Made by a program: the position numbers and the translations under genes | DNA from: Oribacterium sp. NK2B42 | Lineage (GTDB): Bacteria > Bacillota > Clostridia > Lachnospirales > Lachnospiraceae | Length of the DNA stretch: 64,000 nt | NCBI RefSeq assembly: GCF_000424445.1 | Contig: NZ_KE384187.1 | Coordinates: forward strand, 94,356 to 158,355 | Reading direction: 5' to 3' | Shown here: piece after piece, positions 1 through 7,423 of the stretch | Numbering within the stretch: the first letter of the stretch is position 1 | Layout: every line of letters starts with the position of its first letter | Notes under the pieces: generated by a model | Databases searched by the model: none | What the model saw: the letters and a program-made list of their open reading frames with translations, nothing else | Told to the model about the DNA's origin: nothing

Positions 1-2
1 TG

Positions 3-848
3 GGCTACGTACTGACAGGTGCCATCGCCATCGGAGTATTCCTTTCCAAGAATGCCAAGGGTGTTATGGATACACTGGTTAAGATCCTGGGCGGCGTTAT
101 GATCGCAGTTATCTTCATCGTCATCCTGATCGTAAAGCCACCTGTAGGTGATGCGGTTGTCAATACTTTCGCACCTTCAACAGGCTACGCACCGCTTTTC
201 ACTGCGATCCTTACACTTCTCGGCGGAACAGTAGGCGGATATATCACCTTCTCAGGTGCACACAGACTTATCGATGCAGGCATGACAGGTAAGGACAAGC
301 TTTCAGAGGTTACAAAGAGCTCAGTTACAGGTATCCTTATCGCAGCACTTGTAAGAGTATTACTTTTCCTTGCAGTACTTGGTGTAGTAGTAAACGGAGC
401 AACTCTTGACAGCGGTAACCCTGCGGCAGATGCATTCCGCCAGGGAGCAGGTCAGTTAGGATATCGTTTCGCGGGACTGGTTCTTCTCTGTGCAGCGGTT
501 ACATCGGTTATCGGTGCAGCTTATACATCAGTATCTTTCCTTAAGACCTTCAACAAGGGAATTTCAGATCACGAGAATTTATGGGTTATCGGATTCATCA
601 CAGTTTCAACACTGGTAATGCTCATCTCCGGTTCACCGGCGGCTCTCCTTATCATAGCAGGTGCCGTTAACGGACTTATTCTTCCTATATCTCTCGGAAT
701 CTCACTTGTAGCTTCACAGAAGAAGTCCATCATGGGCGCTGATTACAAGCATCCTAAGGTTCTCCTGGTTCTCGGAGTACTGGTAGTTATCATTTCGGCT
801 TATGTAGGTATCACAGCACTCGGAAACTTCAGCAAGCTGTTTGCATGA
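3..848 (+). CDS. NRAMP-like divalent metal/cation transporter, C-terminal part
   Basis: The reading frame is open from the first bases of the window, so the true start lies upstream. What remains is a run of hydrophobic membrane segments ending with a short tail. The layout and local sequence (GGTVGGYITFSGAHRL, then long Ala/Val/Leu helices) fit the NRAMP-like YcsG family, whose genes sit beside 5-oxoprolinase genes in Bacillus (established knowledge). The next gene here is pxpB on the same strand, which supports that reading. It probably imports a cation or substrate for the 5-oxoproline pathway, but the substrate cannot be told from the sequence. Protein family fairly sure, function inferred from neighbours. 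Confidence 0.7.
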   Translation, partial: GYVLTGAIAIGVFLSKNAKGVMDTLVKILGGVMIAVIFIVILIVKPPVGDAVVNTFAPSTGYAPLFTAILTLLGGTVGGYITFSGAHRLIDAGMTGKDKLSEVTKSSVTGILIAALVRVLLFLAVLGVVVNGATLDSGNPAADAFRQGAGQLGYRFAGLVLLCAAVTSVIGAAYTSVSFLKTFNKGISDHENLWVIGFITVSTLVMLISGSPAALLIIAGAVNGLILPISLGISLVASQKKSIMGADYKHPKVLLVLGVLVVIISAYVGITALGNFSKLFA

Positions 849-881
849 TCATTTAATTATTAAAAGTGTTTAAGAGTAAAC

Positions 882-906
882 GCTCATGTGGCTTACCCAC
901 ATGAGC
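882..906 (+). other. Intergenic hairpin before pxpB
   Basis: GCTCATGTGG pairs with CCACATGAGC around a 5-base loop. No T-run follows, so it is more likely an mRNA-processing or stability hairpin between the transporter and pxpB than a terminator. Confidence 0.4.
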
Positions 907-937
907 ATTACTTATATTATTAGGTATAGGAGCATTT

Positions 938-1666
938 ATGCAGAACATCAAAATAGTGCCGGAGGGAGATGCCTCGCTGCTTATACAGTTCGAGCAGGTC
1001 ATAAGTCCGGAGGTCAATCAGAAAATCGCTGCGGCTGCAAAGCTCATCAGGGCACAGCAGATTTCCGGTATCATTGACATGATACCCACCTACTGTTCTC
1101 TTCTTATCAATTACAATCCTCTGGTAATAAGCTATGAGGCTCTCTTTAAGAGAGTGGAGTCCATAGTTCGTATGGAATCCCGCTCGGAGGCAGGGAAAAA
1201 GAAGGTCTGGGAAATCCCGGTGGTTTACGGCGGGACCTATGGCCCTGACCTAGGTGCCATTGCGGAGCATGCGGGAATAAGTGAGGAGGAAGTCATTAAG
1301 ATCCACAGCAGTAAGGATTACCTTATATATATGTTGGGATTTTTGCCAGGTTTTACCTATCTGGGAGGTCTGGATGAAAAGATACATACACCGAGACTTG
1401 CGTCACCGAGAGTCAGGATACCGGCCGGCTCTGTAGGCATCGGCGGATCCCAGACGGGAATTTATCCTATGGACTCTCCCGGAGGATGGCGGCTCATGGG
1501 TATGACACCTGTGAAGACCTACGATCCGGACAGAGAAACACCGATTCTGGTGGAAGCCGGCGATTACATAAGATTTGTGCCTGTAACGGAAGAAAAGTAC
1601 CTTGAGATCAAAGCGGCCGTGGAGGCAGGTACCTACGAAGTCACAGTGCATGAAGGGGAGGACTAA
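938..1666 (+). CDS. pxpB: 5-oxoprolinase subunit PxpB (KipI/allophanate hydrolase subunit 1 family)
   Basis: This 242-aa protein carries the family hallmark block GFLPGFTYLGG, then PRVRIPAGSVGIGG and QTGIYPMDSPGGW in the C-terminal two thirds, as in PxpB/KipI. With PxpC and PxpA it forms an ATP-dependent 5-oxoprolinase that opens 5-oxoproline to glutamate (established for PxpABC). The start is set by a TAGGAG ribosome site just upstream of ATG 938. The stop codon directly abuts the ATG of pxpC, so the two are translationally coupled. Family assignment is firm; the older kinase-inhibitor (KipI) name applies to the Bacillus sporulation homologue only. Confidence 0.92.
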   Translation: MQNIKIVPEGDASLLIQFEQVISPEVNQKIAAAAKLIRAQQISGIIDMIPTYCSLLINYNPLVISYEALFKRVESIVRMESRSEAGKKKVWEIPVVYGGTYGPDLGAIAEHAGISEEEVIKIHSSKDYLIYMLGFLPGFTYLGGLDEKIHTPRLASPRVRIPAGSVGIGGSQTGIYPMDSPGGWRLMGMTPVKTYDPDRETPILVEAGDYIRFVPVTEEKYLEIKAAVEAGTYEVTVHEGED

Positions 1667-2677
1667 ATGGGATTCAGAGTTTTAAAGGGAGGACTGCTTA
1701 CCACGGTTCAGGACTTCGGAAGATATGGATACCAGAGCCAGGGCTTCAATGTAAGCGGCGTTATGGATCCGCGTTCCTTTAGGATCGCAAATCTTCTTTT
1801 GGACAATCCTGAAAATGAGGCAGTTCTCGAATGTACACTTATCGGTCCGACCCTGGAGTTTACGTCAGACCAGATCATAGCAATCACAGGCGGAGATTTC
1901 CGTCCTGAGCTTAATGATGACCCCGTGCCCATGTACACCGCCATCTATGTTAAGAAGGGCGATGTGCTGAAGGTGGGTTCCGCAAGAACCGGAAGAACCT
2001 GCTATATAGCGTTTTCAAATTACCTTCAGGTTCCCGTGGTCATGGGTTCCAGAAGTACGAATCTAAAGTGCGGTATCGGTGGTTTCAAGGGAAGAAAGTT
2101 AAGGGACGGAGACTACATTTCCACCAGAATCAAGAGAAGAAAGTATCTCCCGTATTTCCTTTCGAGAACACTGCCGCTTCATGAGTTTGATGATAATGCT
2201 GTCACCGTGAGGGTTGTGATGGGACCCCAGGCGGAGGCATTCTCGGCGAAGGGACTGGACACTTTTTTGAACAGCGAATTCACCATTTCAAGTAATTTTG
2301 ACAGAATGGGCGTGAGACTGGACGGACCTTTTGTGGAAAGCAAGGCGGGCTCAGACATTATCTCTGACGGTATAGCTCTCGGAGCCATCCAGGTTCCGGC
2401 TCACGGAAAGCCTATCATACTGCTGGCGGATCACCAGACTGCCGGGGGGTATGCGAAGATCGGAACCGTTGCAACCGTGGATCTTCCGAAGGTGGCGCAG
2501 AGACGTATAGATGACAAGATAAGGTTTCAGCAGATATCGGTTGAGGAGGCCCAGCATCTTCTGAAGGTGCAGGAGCATGAGTATCAGGAGTTCAGAAACC
2601 GCATCCATAAGCCTTGCAAGGAGGTTCTGGAGGTGAGGCTCACTGCCAAGAGACTGGAGAGGCTGTTTGAAGAGTGA
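1667..2677 (+). CDS. pxpC: 5-oxoprolinase subunit PxpC (biotin-dependent carboxyltransferase family)
   Basis: The 336-aa protein opens with the diagnostic GLLTTVQDFGRYGYQSQG stretch and has the later ILLADHQTAGGYAKIGTV block, both typical of the CT_A_B domain shared by PxpC/KipA and urea carboxylase. It is the partner of PxpB in the 5-oxoprolinase. The ATG follows the pxpB stop with no gap. The CT_A_B fold comes from biotin-dependent carboxyltransferases. Biotin carrier and biotin carboxylase genes come next here, which makes that ancestry worth noting (see findings). Confidence 0.92.
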   Translation: MGFRVLKGGLLTTVQDFGRYGYQSQGFNVSGVMDPRSFRIANLLLDNPENEAVLECTLIGPTLEFTSDQIIAITGGDFRPELNDDPVPMYTAIYVKKGDVLKVGSARTGRTCYIAFSNYLQVPVVMGSRSTNLKCGIGGFKGRKLRDGDYISTRIKRRKYLPYFLSRTLPLHEFDDNAVTVRVVMGPQAEAFSAKGLDTFLNSEFTISSNFDRMGVRLDGPFVESKAGSDIISDGIALGAIQVPAHGKPIILLADHQTAGGYAKIGTVATVDLPKVAQRRIDDKIRFQQISVEEAQHLLKVQEHEYQEFRNRIHKPCKEVLEVRLTAKRLERLFEE

Positions 2678-2691
2678 GATTCCGGAATTAT

Positions 2692-2793
2692 ATGTTCGAT
2701 CCGGCACGGCTGAGAGATTTTGCGCCGGCGGAGAGTATTGTGATCAGACAGGAATCAGTAGATAGTGGAACGAATGGAAGGGGATACCTATGA
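2692..2793 (+). CDS. Possible 33-codon leader or remnant peptide coupled to accB
   Basis: Between pxpC and accB a 33-residue open frame starts at ATG 2692. Its TGA overlaps the accB start codon (ATGA). The overlap would allow translational coupling, but the ribosome site is weak and the peptide matches nothing I recognise. It could equally be chance. Confidence 0.2.
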   Translation: MFDPARLRDFAPAESIVIRQESVDSGTNGRGYL

Positions 2794-3284
2794 TTGATTT
2801 AGAGAAGATAGAAGGACTGGTAAAGATACTGGAGGGCTCAACTCTCGATACCATTTCCATAAAGGACGGGGATTTCAAGATCTCCATGAGTAAGACAGGA
2901 ATCAAAGACTGCGGCGCTGCACAGCCGATGCTGTATCAGGGCGCAGTGGGAACACCGGTTGTGGTTTCCGGTAATGCAGCAGGCAGCTCGGCATTTTCGG
3001 CAGGAGGGCAGACTGCAGCTCTCGGAGCAGTGGATGATGAGACGGAGGTAAACATTACCTCTCCTATAGTAGGAACCTTTTACTCCGCAGCAGGCCCGGA
3101 GATTCCGGCCTATGTTAAGGTTGGAGACAAGGTTAAAGCGGGAGAGACCGTCTGCATAGTTGAAGCCATGAAGATGATGAATGAGATCACCGCAGACTAT
3201 GACTGCGAGATCGAGGCAGTGCTGGTTTCCAATGAGCAGAAGGTTGAGTACGGACAGCCGCTTTTCAGAGTTAAGAAGATCTGA
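2790..3284 (+). CDS. accB: Biotin carboxyl carrier protein AccB
   Basis: This 164-aa protein has a flexible Ala/Gly-rich middle and a C-terminal biotinyl domain (about residues 88-164). The biotinylation motif EAMKMMNE places the biotin lysine at K128. It carries biotin between a biotin carboxylase and a carboxyltransferase. The N-terminal sequence ([18 protein letters not shown]) fits acetyl-CoA carboxylase carriers. It lies between pxpC and accC and no carboxyltransferase subunits (accA/accD) are present in the window, so the carrier may serve the PxpB/PxpC-type proteins or act in fatty-acid synthesis with subunits encoded elsewhere. Confidence 0.93.
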   Translation: MIDLEKIEGLVKILEGSTLDTISIKDGDFKISMSKTGIKDCGAAQPMLYQGAVGTPVVVSGNAAGSSAFSAGGQTAALGAVDDETEVNITSPIVGTFYSAAGPEIPAYVKVGDKVKAGETVCIVEAMKMMNEITADYDCEIEAVLVSNEQKVEYGQPLFRVKKI

Positions 3285-3363
3285 TCCGGCGGTGGTCCGG
3301 AGGACAGTCGATACTTTCATCACTGTTTGTGCCGCCCGAAAAGGTGGCGGAATGGAGATATAG

Positions 3364-4713
3364 ATGTTTAAAAGAGTTTTGATCGCGAACCGCGGCGAGA
3401 TAGCCGTGCGGGTCATCAGAGCGCTCCGGGACATGGGCATTGCTTCTGTTGCGGTGTACTCAAAGGAAGATAAAAATGCGCTTCATGTGCGTCTGGCGGA
3501 TATGAGGGTGTGTATCGGTGAGGGACCTGCAAGGGATTCCTATTTGAACATTGACGCCATCATTTCTGCCGCGATAAACACGGAGTGCGAGGCGATTCAT
3601 CCGGGTTACGGTTTTCTGTCCGAGAACAGCGAGTTTGCCCGGAAGTGTGCGGAAAACAACATTGTATTTATCGGGCCTGATGCAGACATCATCGACAAAA
3701 TGGGCAACAAATCCGCTGCCAGAAAGATGATGATGGCGGCAGGGGTGCCGGTGGTGCCGGGAACAAAGGAACCGGTTTTTGATGCGGCACTTGCCATGAA
3801 GGAAGCGGAGAAGATAGGCTTTCCGGTGATGATAAAGGCAAGCTCCGGCGGCGGTGGAAGAGGCATGCGTGAATGCTTCACGCCTGAGGATTTCGAGGAT
3901 GCCTTCAATACTGCCCAACGTGAGTCCGCCAATGCCTTCGGTGATGACACCATGTATATCGAGAAGCTGGTGGTTCATCCGCGTCACGTTGAGGTCCAGC
4001 TAATTGGGGATAAGTTCGGTAATGTTGTGACCCTGGGGGAACGTGACTGTTCGGTGCAGCGTAATCACCAGAAGCTTATAGAGGAGTCGCCGTCGCCTGC
4101 CATCAGCGATGAGACCAGGGAACGGATGTACCGGGATGCGGCGCTGGCGGCAAAGACCGTTTCATATAACAGCGCAGGTACCATTGAGTTCATCGTGGAT
4201 CAGAGCGGGGAGTACTATTTCATGGAAATGAATACCCGTATCCAGGTAGAGCACGGGGTTACGGAAATGGAAACCGGAACGGATCTTCTGGTGGAGCAGA
4301 TAAGAGTAGCAGCCGGGGAGAAGCTTAGCTTCAGTCAGGAGGACATCGTGCTCAAGGGTCATACCATAGAGTGCCGTGTCAATGCCGAGATCCCCGAGAA
4401 GCATTTCATGCCGAGCCCCGGAAAGATCACGAATCTGCTGCTTCCCGGAGGAAACGGTGTCAGAGTGGATAGCGCTGTCTATACAGGCTATACCATACCT
4501 TCGGAATACGACTCCATGATCGCAAAGATCATAGTTCATGCTCCCGACAGAGCTTCTGCTATAATGAAGATGAAGGCGGCTCTTGATGAGACCCTCATCA
4601 TGGGGGTTGATACAAATCTTGATTTCCAGTACAAGATCATGAACAATCCCACCTTCTGTGAAGGAAAGGCAGATACAGGGTTCATCGAGCTGTTTGTGAA
4701 GGGAGGTAGATGA
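3364..4713 (+). CDS. accC: Biotin carboxylase AccC
   Basis: 449 aa, the normal length. It has the N-terminal FKRVLIANRGEIAVRVIRA block, the ATP-grasp glycine-rich loop KASSGGGGRGMR (about residues 159-170) and the catalytic EMNTRIQVEH block (about residues 288-297). It carboxylates the biotin of AccB using ATP and bicarbonate. GGAG lies ahead of ATG 3364. The stop is separated from pxpA by one base, so accB, accC and pxpA appear to be one transcript with pxpBC. Confidence 0.95.
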   Translation: MFKRVLIANRGEIAVRVIRALRDMGIASVAVYSKEDKNALHVRLADMRVCIGEGPARDSYLNIDAIISAAINTECEAIHPGYGFLSENSEFARKCAENNIVFIGPDADIIDKMGNKSAARKMMMAAGVPVVPGTKEPVFDAALAMKEAEKIGFPVMIKASSGGGGRGMRECFTPEDFEDAFNTAQRESANAFGDDTMYIEKLVVHPRHVEVQLIGDKFGNVVTLGERDCSVQRNHQKLIEESPSPAISDETRERMYRDAALAAKTVSYNSAGTIEFIVDQSGEYYFMEMNTRIQVEHGVTEMETGTDLLVEQIRVAAGEKLSFSQEDIVLKGHTIECRVNAEIPEKHFMPSPGKITNLLLPGGNGVRVDSAVYTGYTIPSEYDSMIAKIIVHAPDRASAIMKMKAALDETLIMGVDTNLDFQYKIMNNPTFCEGKADTGFIELFVKGGR

Positions 4714-4714
4714 G

Positions 4715-5479
4715 ATGCGGGTAGATTTAAACAGTGATTTAGGAGAGAGCTTCGGGCGCTATACATTGGGGATGGACAGCGAGATAATCCCGCTTATAAC
4801 AAGTGCCAATGTTGCCTGCGGATTTCATGCTTCGGATCCTACGGTTATGCATAAAACTATAGAGGCGGCAAAGGCTGCCGGTATCAGGGTGGGAGCACAT
4901 CCAGGATACCCTGACCTCATGGGCTTCGGGCGCCGCAACATGGTGGTTTCCGATGATGAAGCTTATGATTACACTCTTTACCAGATAGGCGCTCTGGATG
5001 CTTTTCTGAAGGCACAGGGGATGAAGCTTCAGCATGTAAAGCCCCATGGTGCATTTTACAATATGGCAGCAAAGGACCCTGCAATGTCAGAGGCGATCTG
5101 TAAGGCCATAAAGGACTATGATCCGGAGCTTATAGTTATGGCCCTTCCTTCAGGAGAGCTCTGTAAGGCTGCAAAGGCCATGGGACTCCGAGCCGCGGCA
5201 GAGGTATTTGCCGACAGGGCTTATGAAGAGGACGGAACTCTCGTTAACCGTAAAAAGCCCGGGGCAATGATAACGGACGAGAACGAGGCATTAAACCGCG
5301 TGATCCGCATGGTGAAGGAGCAGAAGGTAACCGCCATAACCGGAAAGGACATAGATATTACGGTGGATTCCATCTGTGTACACGGAGACGGGGTGAAGGC
5401 TCTGGAATTTGTCCGGAAGCTCCGTGAAGGACTTACAAAGGATGGCATAGAGATAAAGCCTCTGGCAGAGTTCCTTTGA
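4715..5479 (+). CDS. pxpA: 5-oxoprolinase subunit PxpA (LamB/YcsF family)
   Basis: The 254-aa protein starts with the LamB/YcsF signature VDLNSDLGESFG, followed by SANVACGFHASDP and HVKPHGAFYN, the usual conserved metal/active-site blocks of the family. It completes the PxpA-B-C 5-oxoprolinase encoded in this run. The ATG is one base after the accC stop with GGGAGG ahead, so translation is coupled. Being separated from pxpBC by accBC is a less common arrangement. Confidence 0.94.
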   Translation: MRVDLNSDLGESFGRYTLGMDSEIIPLITSANVACGFHASDPTVMHKTIEAAKAAGIRVGAHPGYPDLMGFGRRNMVVSDDEAYDYTLYQIGALDAFLKAQGMKLQHVKPHGAFYNMAAKDPAMSEAICKAIKDYDPELIVMALPSGELCKAAKAMGLRAAAEVFADRAYEEDGTLVNRKKPGAMITDENEALNRVIRMVKEQKVTAITGKDIDITVDSICVHGDGVKALEFVRKLREGLTKDGIEIKPLAEFL

Positions 5480-5606
5480 TAATGATCCGGTTACCCAAAG
5501 AGGATTTCAAACTCCGGAATAAGCTGAAAGCATATAAAAATCCACGTTAGCCGGGAAGGCTTTGAAACCGGTGTAAATCAGCAAAATAATAGGAAATAAA
5601 ACTCAG

Positions 5607-5652
5607 AACACCTGTCGGAAACAGTCTTCCGGCGGGTGTTAATTGTTTTTTT
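5607..5652 (+). terminator. Terminator of the pxp-acc operon
   Basis: AACACCTGTCGGAA pairs with TTCCGGCGGGTGTT (two G-U pairs) over a short loop, and a T-rich run follows. The remaining bases up to 5860 hold no gene I can see, only AT-rich leader sequence for the next gene. Confidence 0.8.
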
Positions 5653-5860
5653 ATAAGTACGAAAGAAGTTTTGCTGTTAAAAAGGATAAAGTTTTTTAAT
5701 TTTCTGCCGATACAATATTTAGCGAAGAAAAATTGCGGATACCCAAAGGGATGTGGGCGGTAAGTAATCTTTGCAAAGGCTCTTAGGATGAGAGCGGATA
5801 TAATTAAGGATGATTATGTTGTCTGCAAAGGATTGCAGCAGATTATAGGAGAAATCAAGG

Positions 5861-6934
5861 ATGATTGATATATATTTACATGTGCACCCTATAACTTTCG
5901 AGGATTGTGGAGTTTTGGGTGGAAGAACTGCATTTGCGGAAGGTATCGAGATTCACAGCAAGAACGGCAAGCCTTCTTCGGATTTTATCGAGGATGTTCT
6001 CAGGGTTCTTGTCAGGAAGTCAAGACATGGGAAGCTGGTATATCCATTCAAAAGAATCGCAGTCTGCTTCATAGATTTTAACGGCGCCGTCAGCATCGCT
6101 TATACAGGCGATAATGATATAGAGAACAACACTTATTCTTATATATCCAATGACGGAAATACCGGCAAGGTTTTCTATTATTATGATATCGGTCAGATTT
6201 TCAGGCAGAGAAGCATACAGCTCTACGCAATCTTCCAGCAGCAGGAGGATGATACTTACAGAGTTGTAGGAAATAAGATTCATAATGAAAGATTTTATGT
6301 AGATGCTCCGGACAGGGAAGAGGCATTTGTTTCCCGTGAATTAAAGGGATTCAATGAAGGTTTTTCCGGCGGTAAGGATCCGTTCTTTTCCGGCACTTAT
6401 AACAAGCCTTCATCAGGAGATTTCAATCCGGGCTTCGGACAGGTTTCAAGGGATAATGTTTCCGGCGAAACAAGGATGGGCACTCCGGTGATAGAGCCTG
6501 AGGGCGAAACCCTGGACGATGGTGGAGTTCAGGTAAATATCAAAGACCGTAGAGAGGTGTGCGGTTACATTTATGATGTACTGAGATGCCTTGATCTTCG
6601 CGGCTACTGCAGAACCAGAGTGGTTGAAGCTTCGGATTTCCGTAACTATATCAAGTACGATATGGGGCAGGATTTCTATATCGAGGCTTATGATAATTTA
6701 AATACTGATTCCCGGGAGTACTGGGTTGGCAGAGAATATACAAGAGACAAGATGCTCCTGGATTGTTTTTCACTCGATGATCCTGAAAAGGACGAGGTTA
6801 TAGACGCGGACTGGAAGATCATGATCGATGACAGGCTTGCGGAGATTTTGTGCAATCTTACGGATAAGAATGAATATCTGCTTATCGACAATGATTATCG
6901 TCTCAGGATGTATGGCTTAAATCTTGTGAAGTAG
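5861..6934 (+). CDS. Hypothetical protein, 357 aa, unrecognised
   Basis: I do not recognise this protein. It has no signal peptide or membrane segment, so it is probably cytoplasmic. Two acidic, aromatic-rich globular parts (about residues 1-160 and 225-357) are joined by a Gly/Ser/Pro linker (about 165-215), suggesting a two-domain layout. ATG 5861 is preceded by a purine stretch ending in AAGG. It stands alone between two terminators. Gene call is confident, function unknown. Confidence 0.75.
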   Translation: MIDIYLHVHPITFEDCGVLGGRTAFAEGIEIHSKNGKPSSDFIEDVLRVLVRKSRHGKLVYPFKRIAVCFIDFNGAVSIAYTGDNDIENNTYSYISNDGNTGKVFYYYDIGQIFRQRSIQLYAIFQQQEDDTYRVVGNKIHNERFYVDAPDREEAFVSRELKGFNEGFSGGKDPFFSGTYNKPSSGDFNPGFGQVSRDNVSGETRMGTPVIEPEGETLDDGGVQVNIKDRREVCGYIYDVLRCLDLRGYCRTRVVEASDFRNYIKYDMGQDFYIEAYDNLNTDSREYWVGREYTRDKMLLDCFSLDDPEKDEVIDADWKIMIDDRLAEILCNLTDKNEYLLIDNDYRLRMYGLNLVK

Positions 6935-7030
6935 TCAGTTTGAGAATTGTCTGAGGTGGGATGATAAAAAAATAAACCCTTCGGTTGGAGCCAGTAGTAA
7001 CAGTCCGGCCGGGACTTGAGCAGATCAGAC

Positions 7031-7102
7031 CCGGAGAGCAGCCATTTGAATACGAGTCACAACTCAGCTCAAAGTATTCAAATGGATGCTCTCCGGTTTT
7101 TT
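7031..7102 (+). terminator. Long hairpin with T-run, stripped copy of the large palindrome family
   Basis: A stem of about 22 bp begins CCGGAGAGCAGCCATTTGAA and closes with its complement, directly followed by TTTTTT. It can terminate transcription. The core GCCATTTGAA / TTCAAATGGATGC and the loop bases CTCAGCTCAA match the ends of the large palindromes at 19,807 and 29,150, so this looks like a copy without the inner part. Confidence 0.75.
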
Positions 7103-7103
7103 A

Positions 7104-7203
7104 TTGCCATGGCAAGGCTGGACTTTTACAGTAAGTTATAATGTCGGAAAGCTGACAGGCATGACTACTGTTCCGGAGCTTGTAAAGGAGCTCGGTTTCT
7201 AAA
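7104..7203 (+). pseudogene. Short C-terminal gene remnant
   Basis: An open frame ending at TAA 7201-7203 encodes a protein-like tail (SYNVGKLTGMTTVPELVKEL) but has no start and begins right after the hairpin T-run. It looks like the end of a deleted gene. The parent family is not recognised. Confidence 0.3.
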
Positions 7204-7229
7204 CTTTTTATGAACAAATGGCTGATGGA

Positions 7230-7258
7230 TTGACACCGGTTTACGCCGGTGTTATTCT
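7230..7258 (+). promoter_or_regulatory. lon promoter
   Basis: TTGACA (7230-7235), a 17-base spacer and TATTCT (7253-7258) form a good vegetative promoter. The CIRCE element starts 12 bases after the -10 box, where a repressor would block initiation. A small ACACCGG/CCGGTGT hairpin lies inside the spacer. Confidence 0.75.
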
Positions 7259-7269
7259 TTTCTAAATCA

Positions 7270-7296
7270 TTAGCACTCGATTTAATCGATTGCTAA
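7270..7296 (+). promoter_or_regulatory. CIRCE operator (HrcA site) upstream of lon
   Basis: TTAGCACTC, a 9-base spacer and GATTGCTAA match the CIRCE consensus (TTAGCACTC-N9-GAGTGCTAA) with one mismatch in the right arm. CIRCE is bound by the heat-shock repressor HrcA (established). The position just after the promoter fits repression of lon. Confidence 0.88.
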
Positions 7297-7423
7297 CAGG
7301 ACGATGTAAGCGCCTCACGTATGCCATACAAGGCTTGCCACCGATGAGAGACAGCTAAAGCTGCACGGCGGCAAGCAGGCAAGACACTGTGTGTGCTTCA
7401 CATATTCCAGAAAGGTGTAATTT

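Noticed and set aside
2705-2720. TPP riboswitch-like CTGAGAG
   Set aside because: Isolated heptamer with no other conserved parts, inside a short intergenic gap.
7233-7263. Terminator at ACACCGG/CCGGTGT
   Set aside because: It lies within the -35/-10 spacer of the lon promoter and its T-run is broken, so the promoter reading is preferred.
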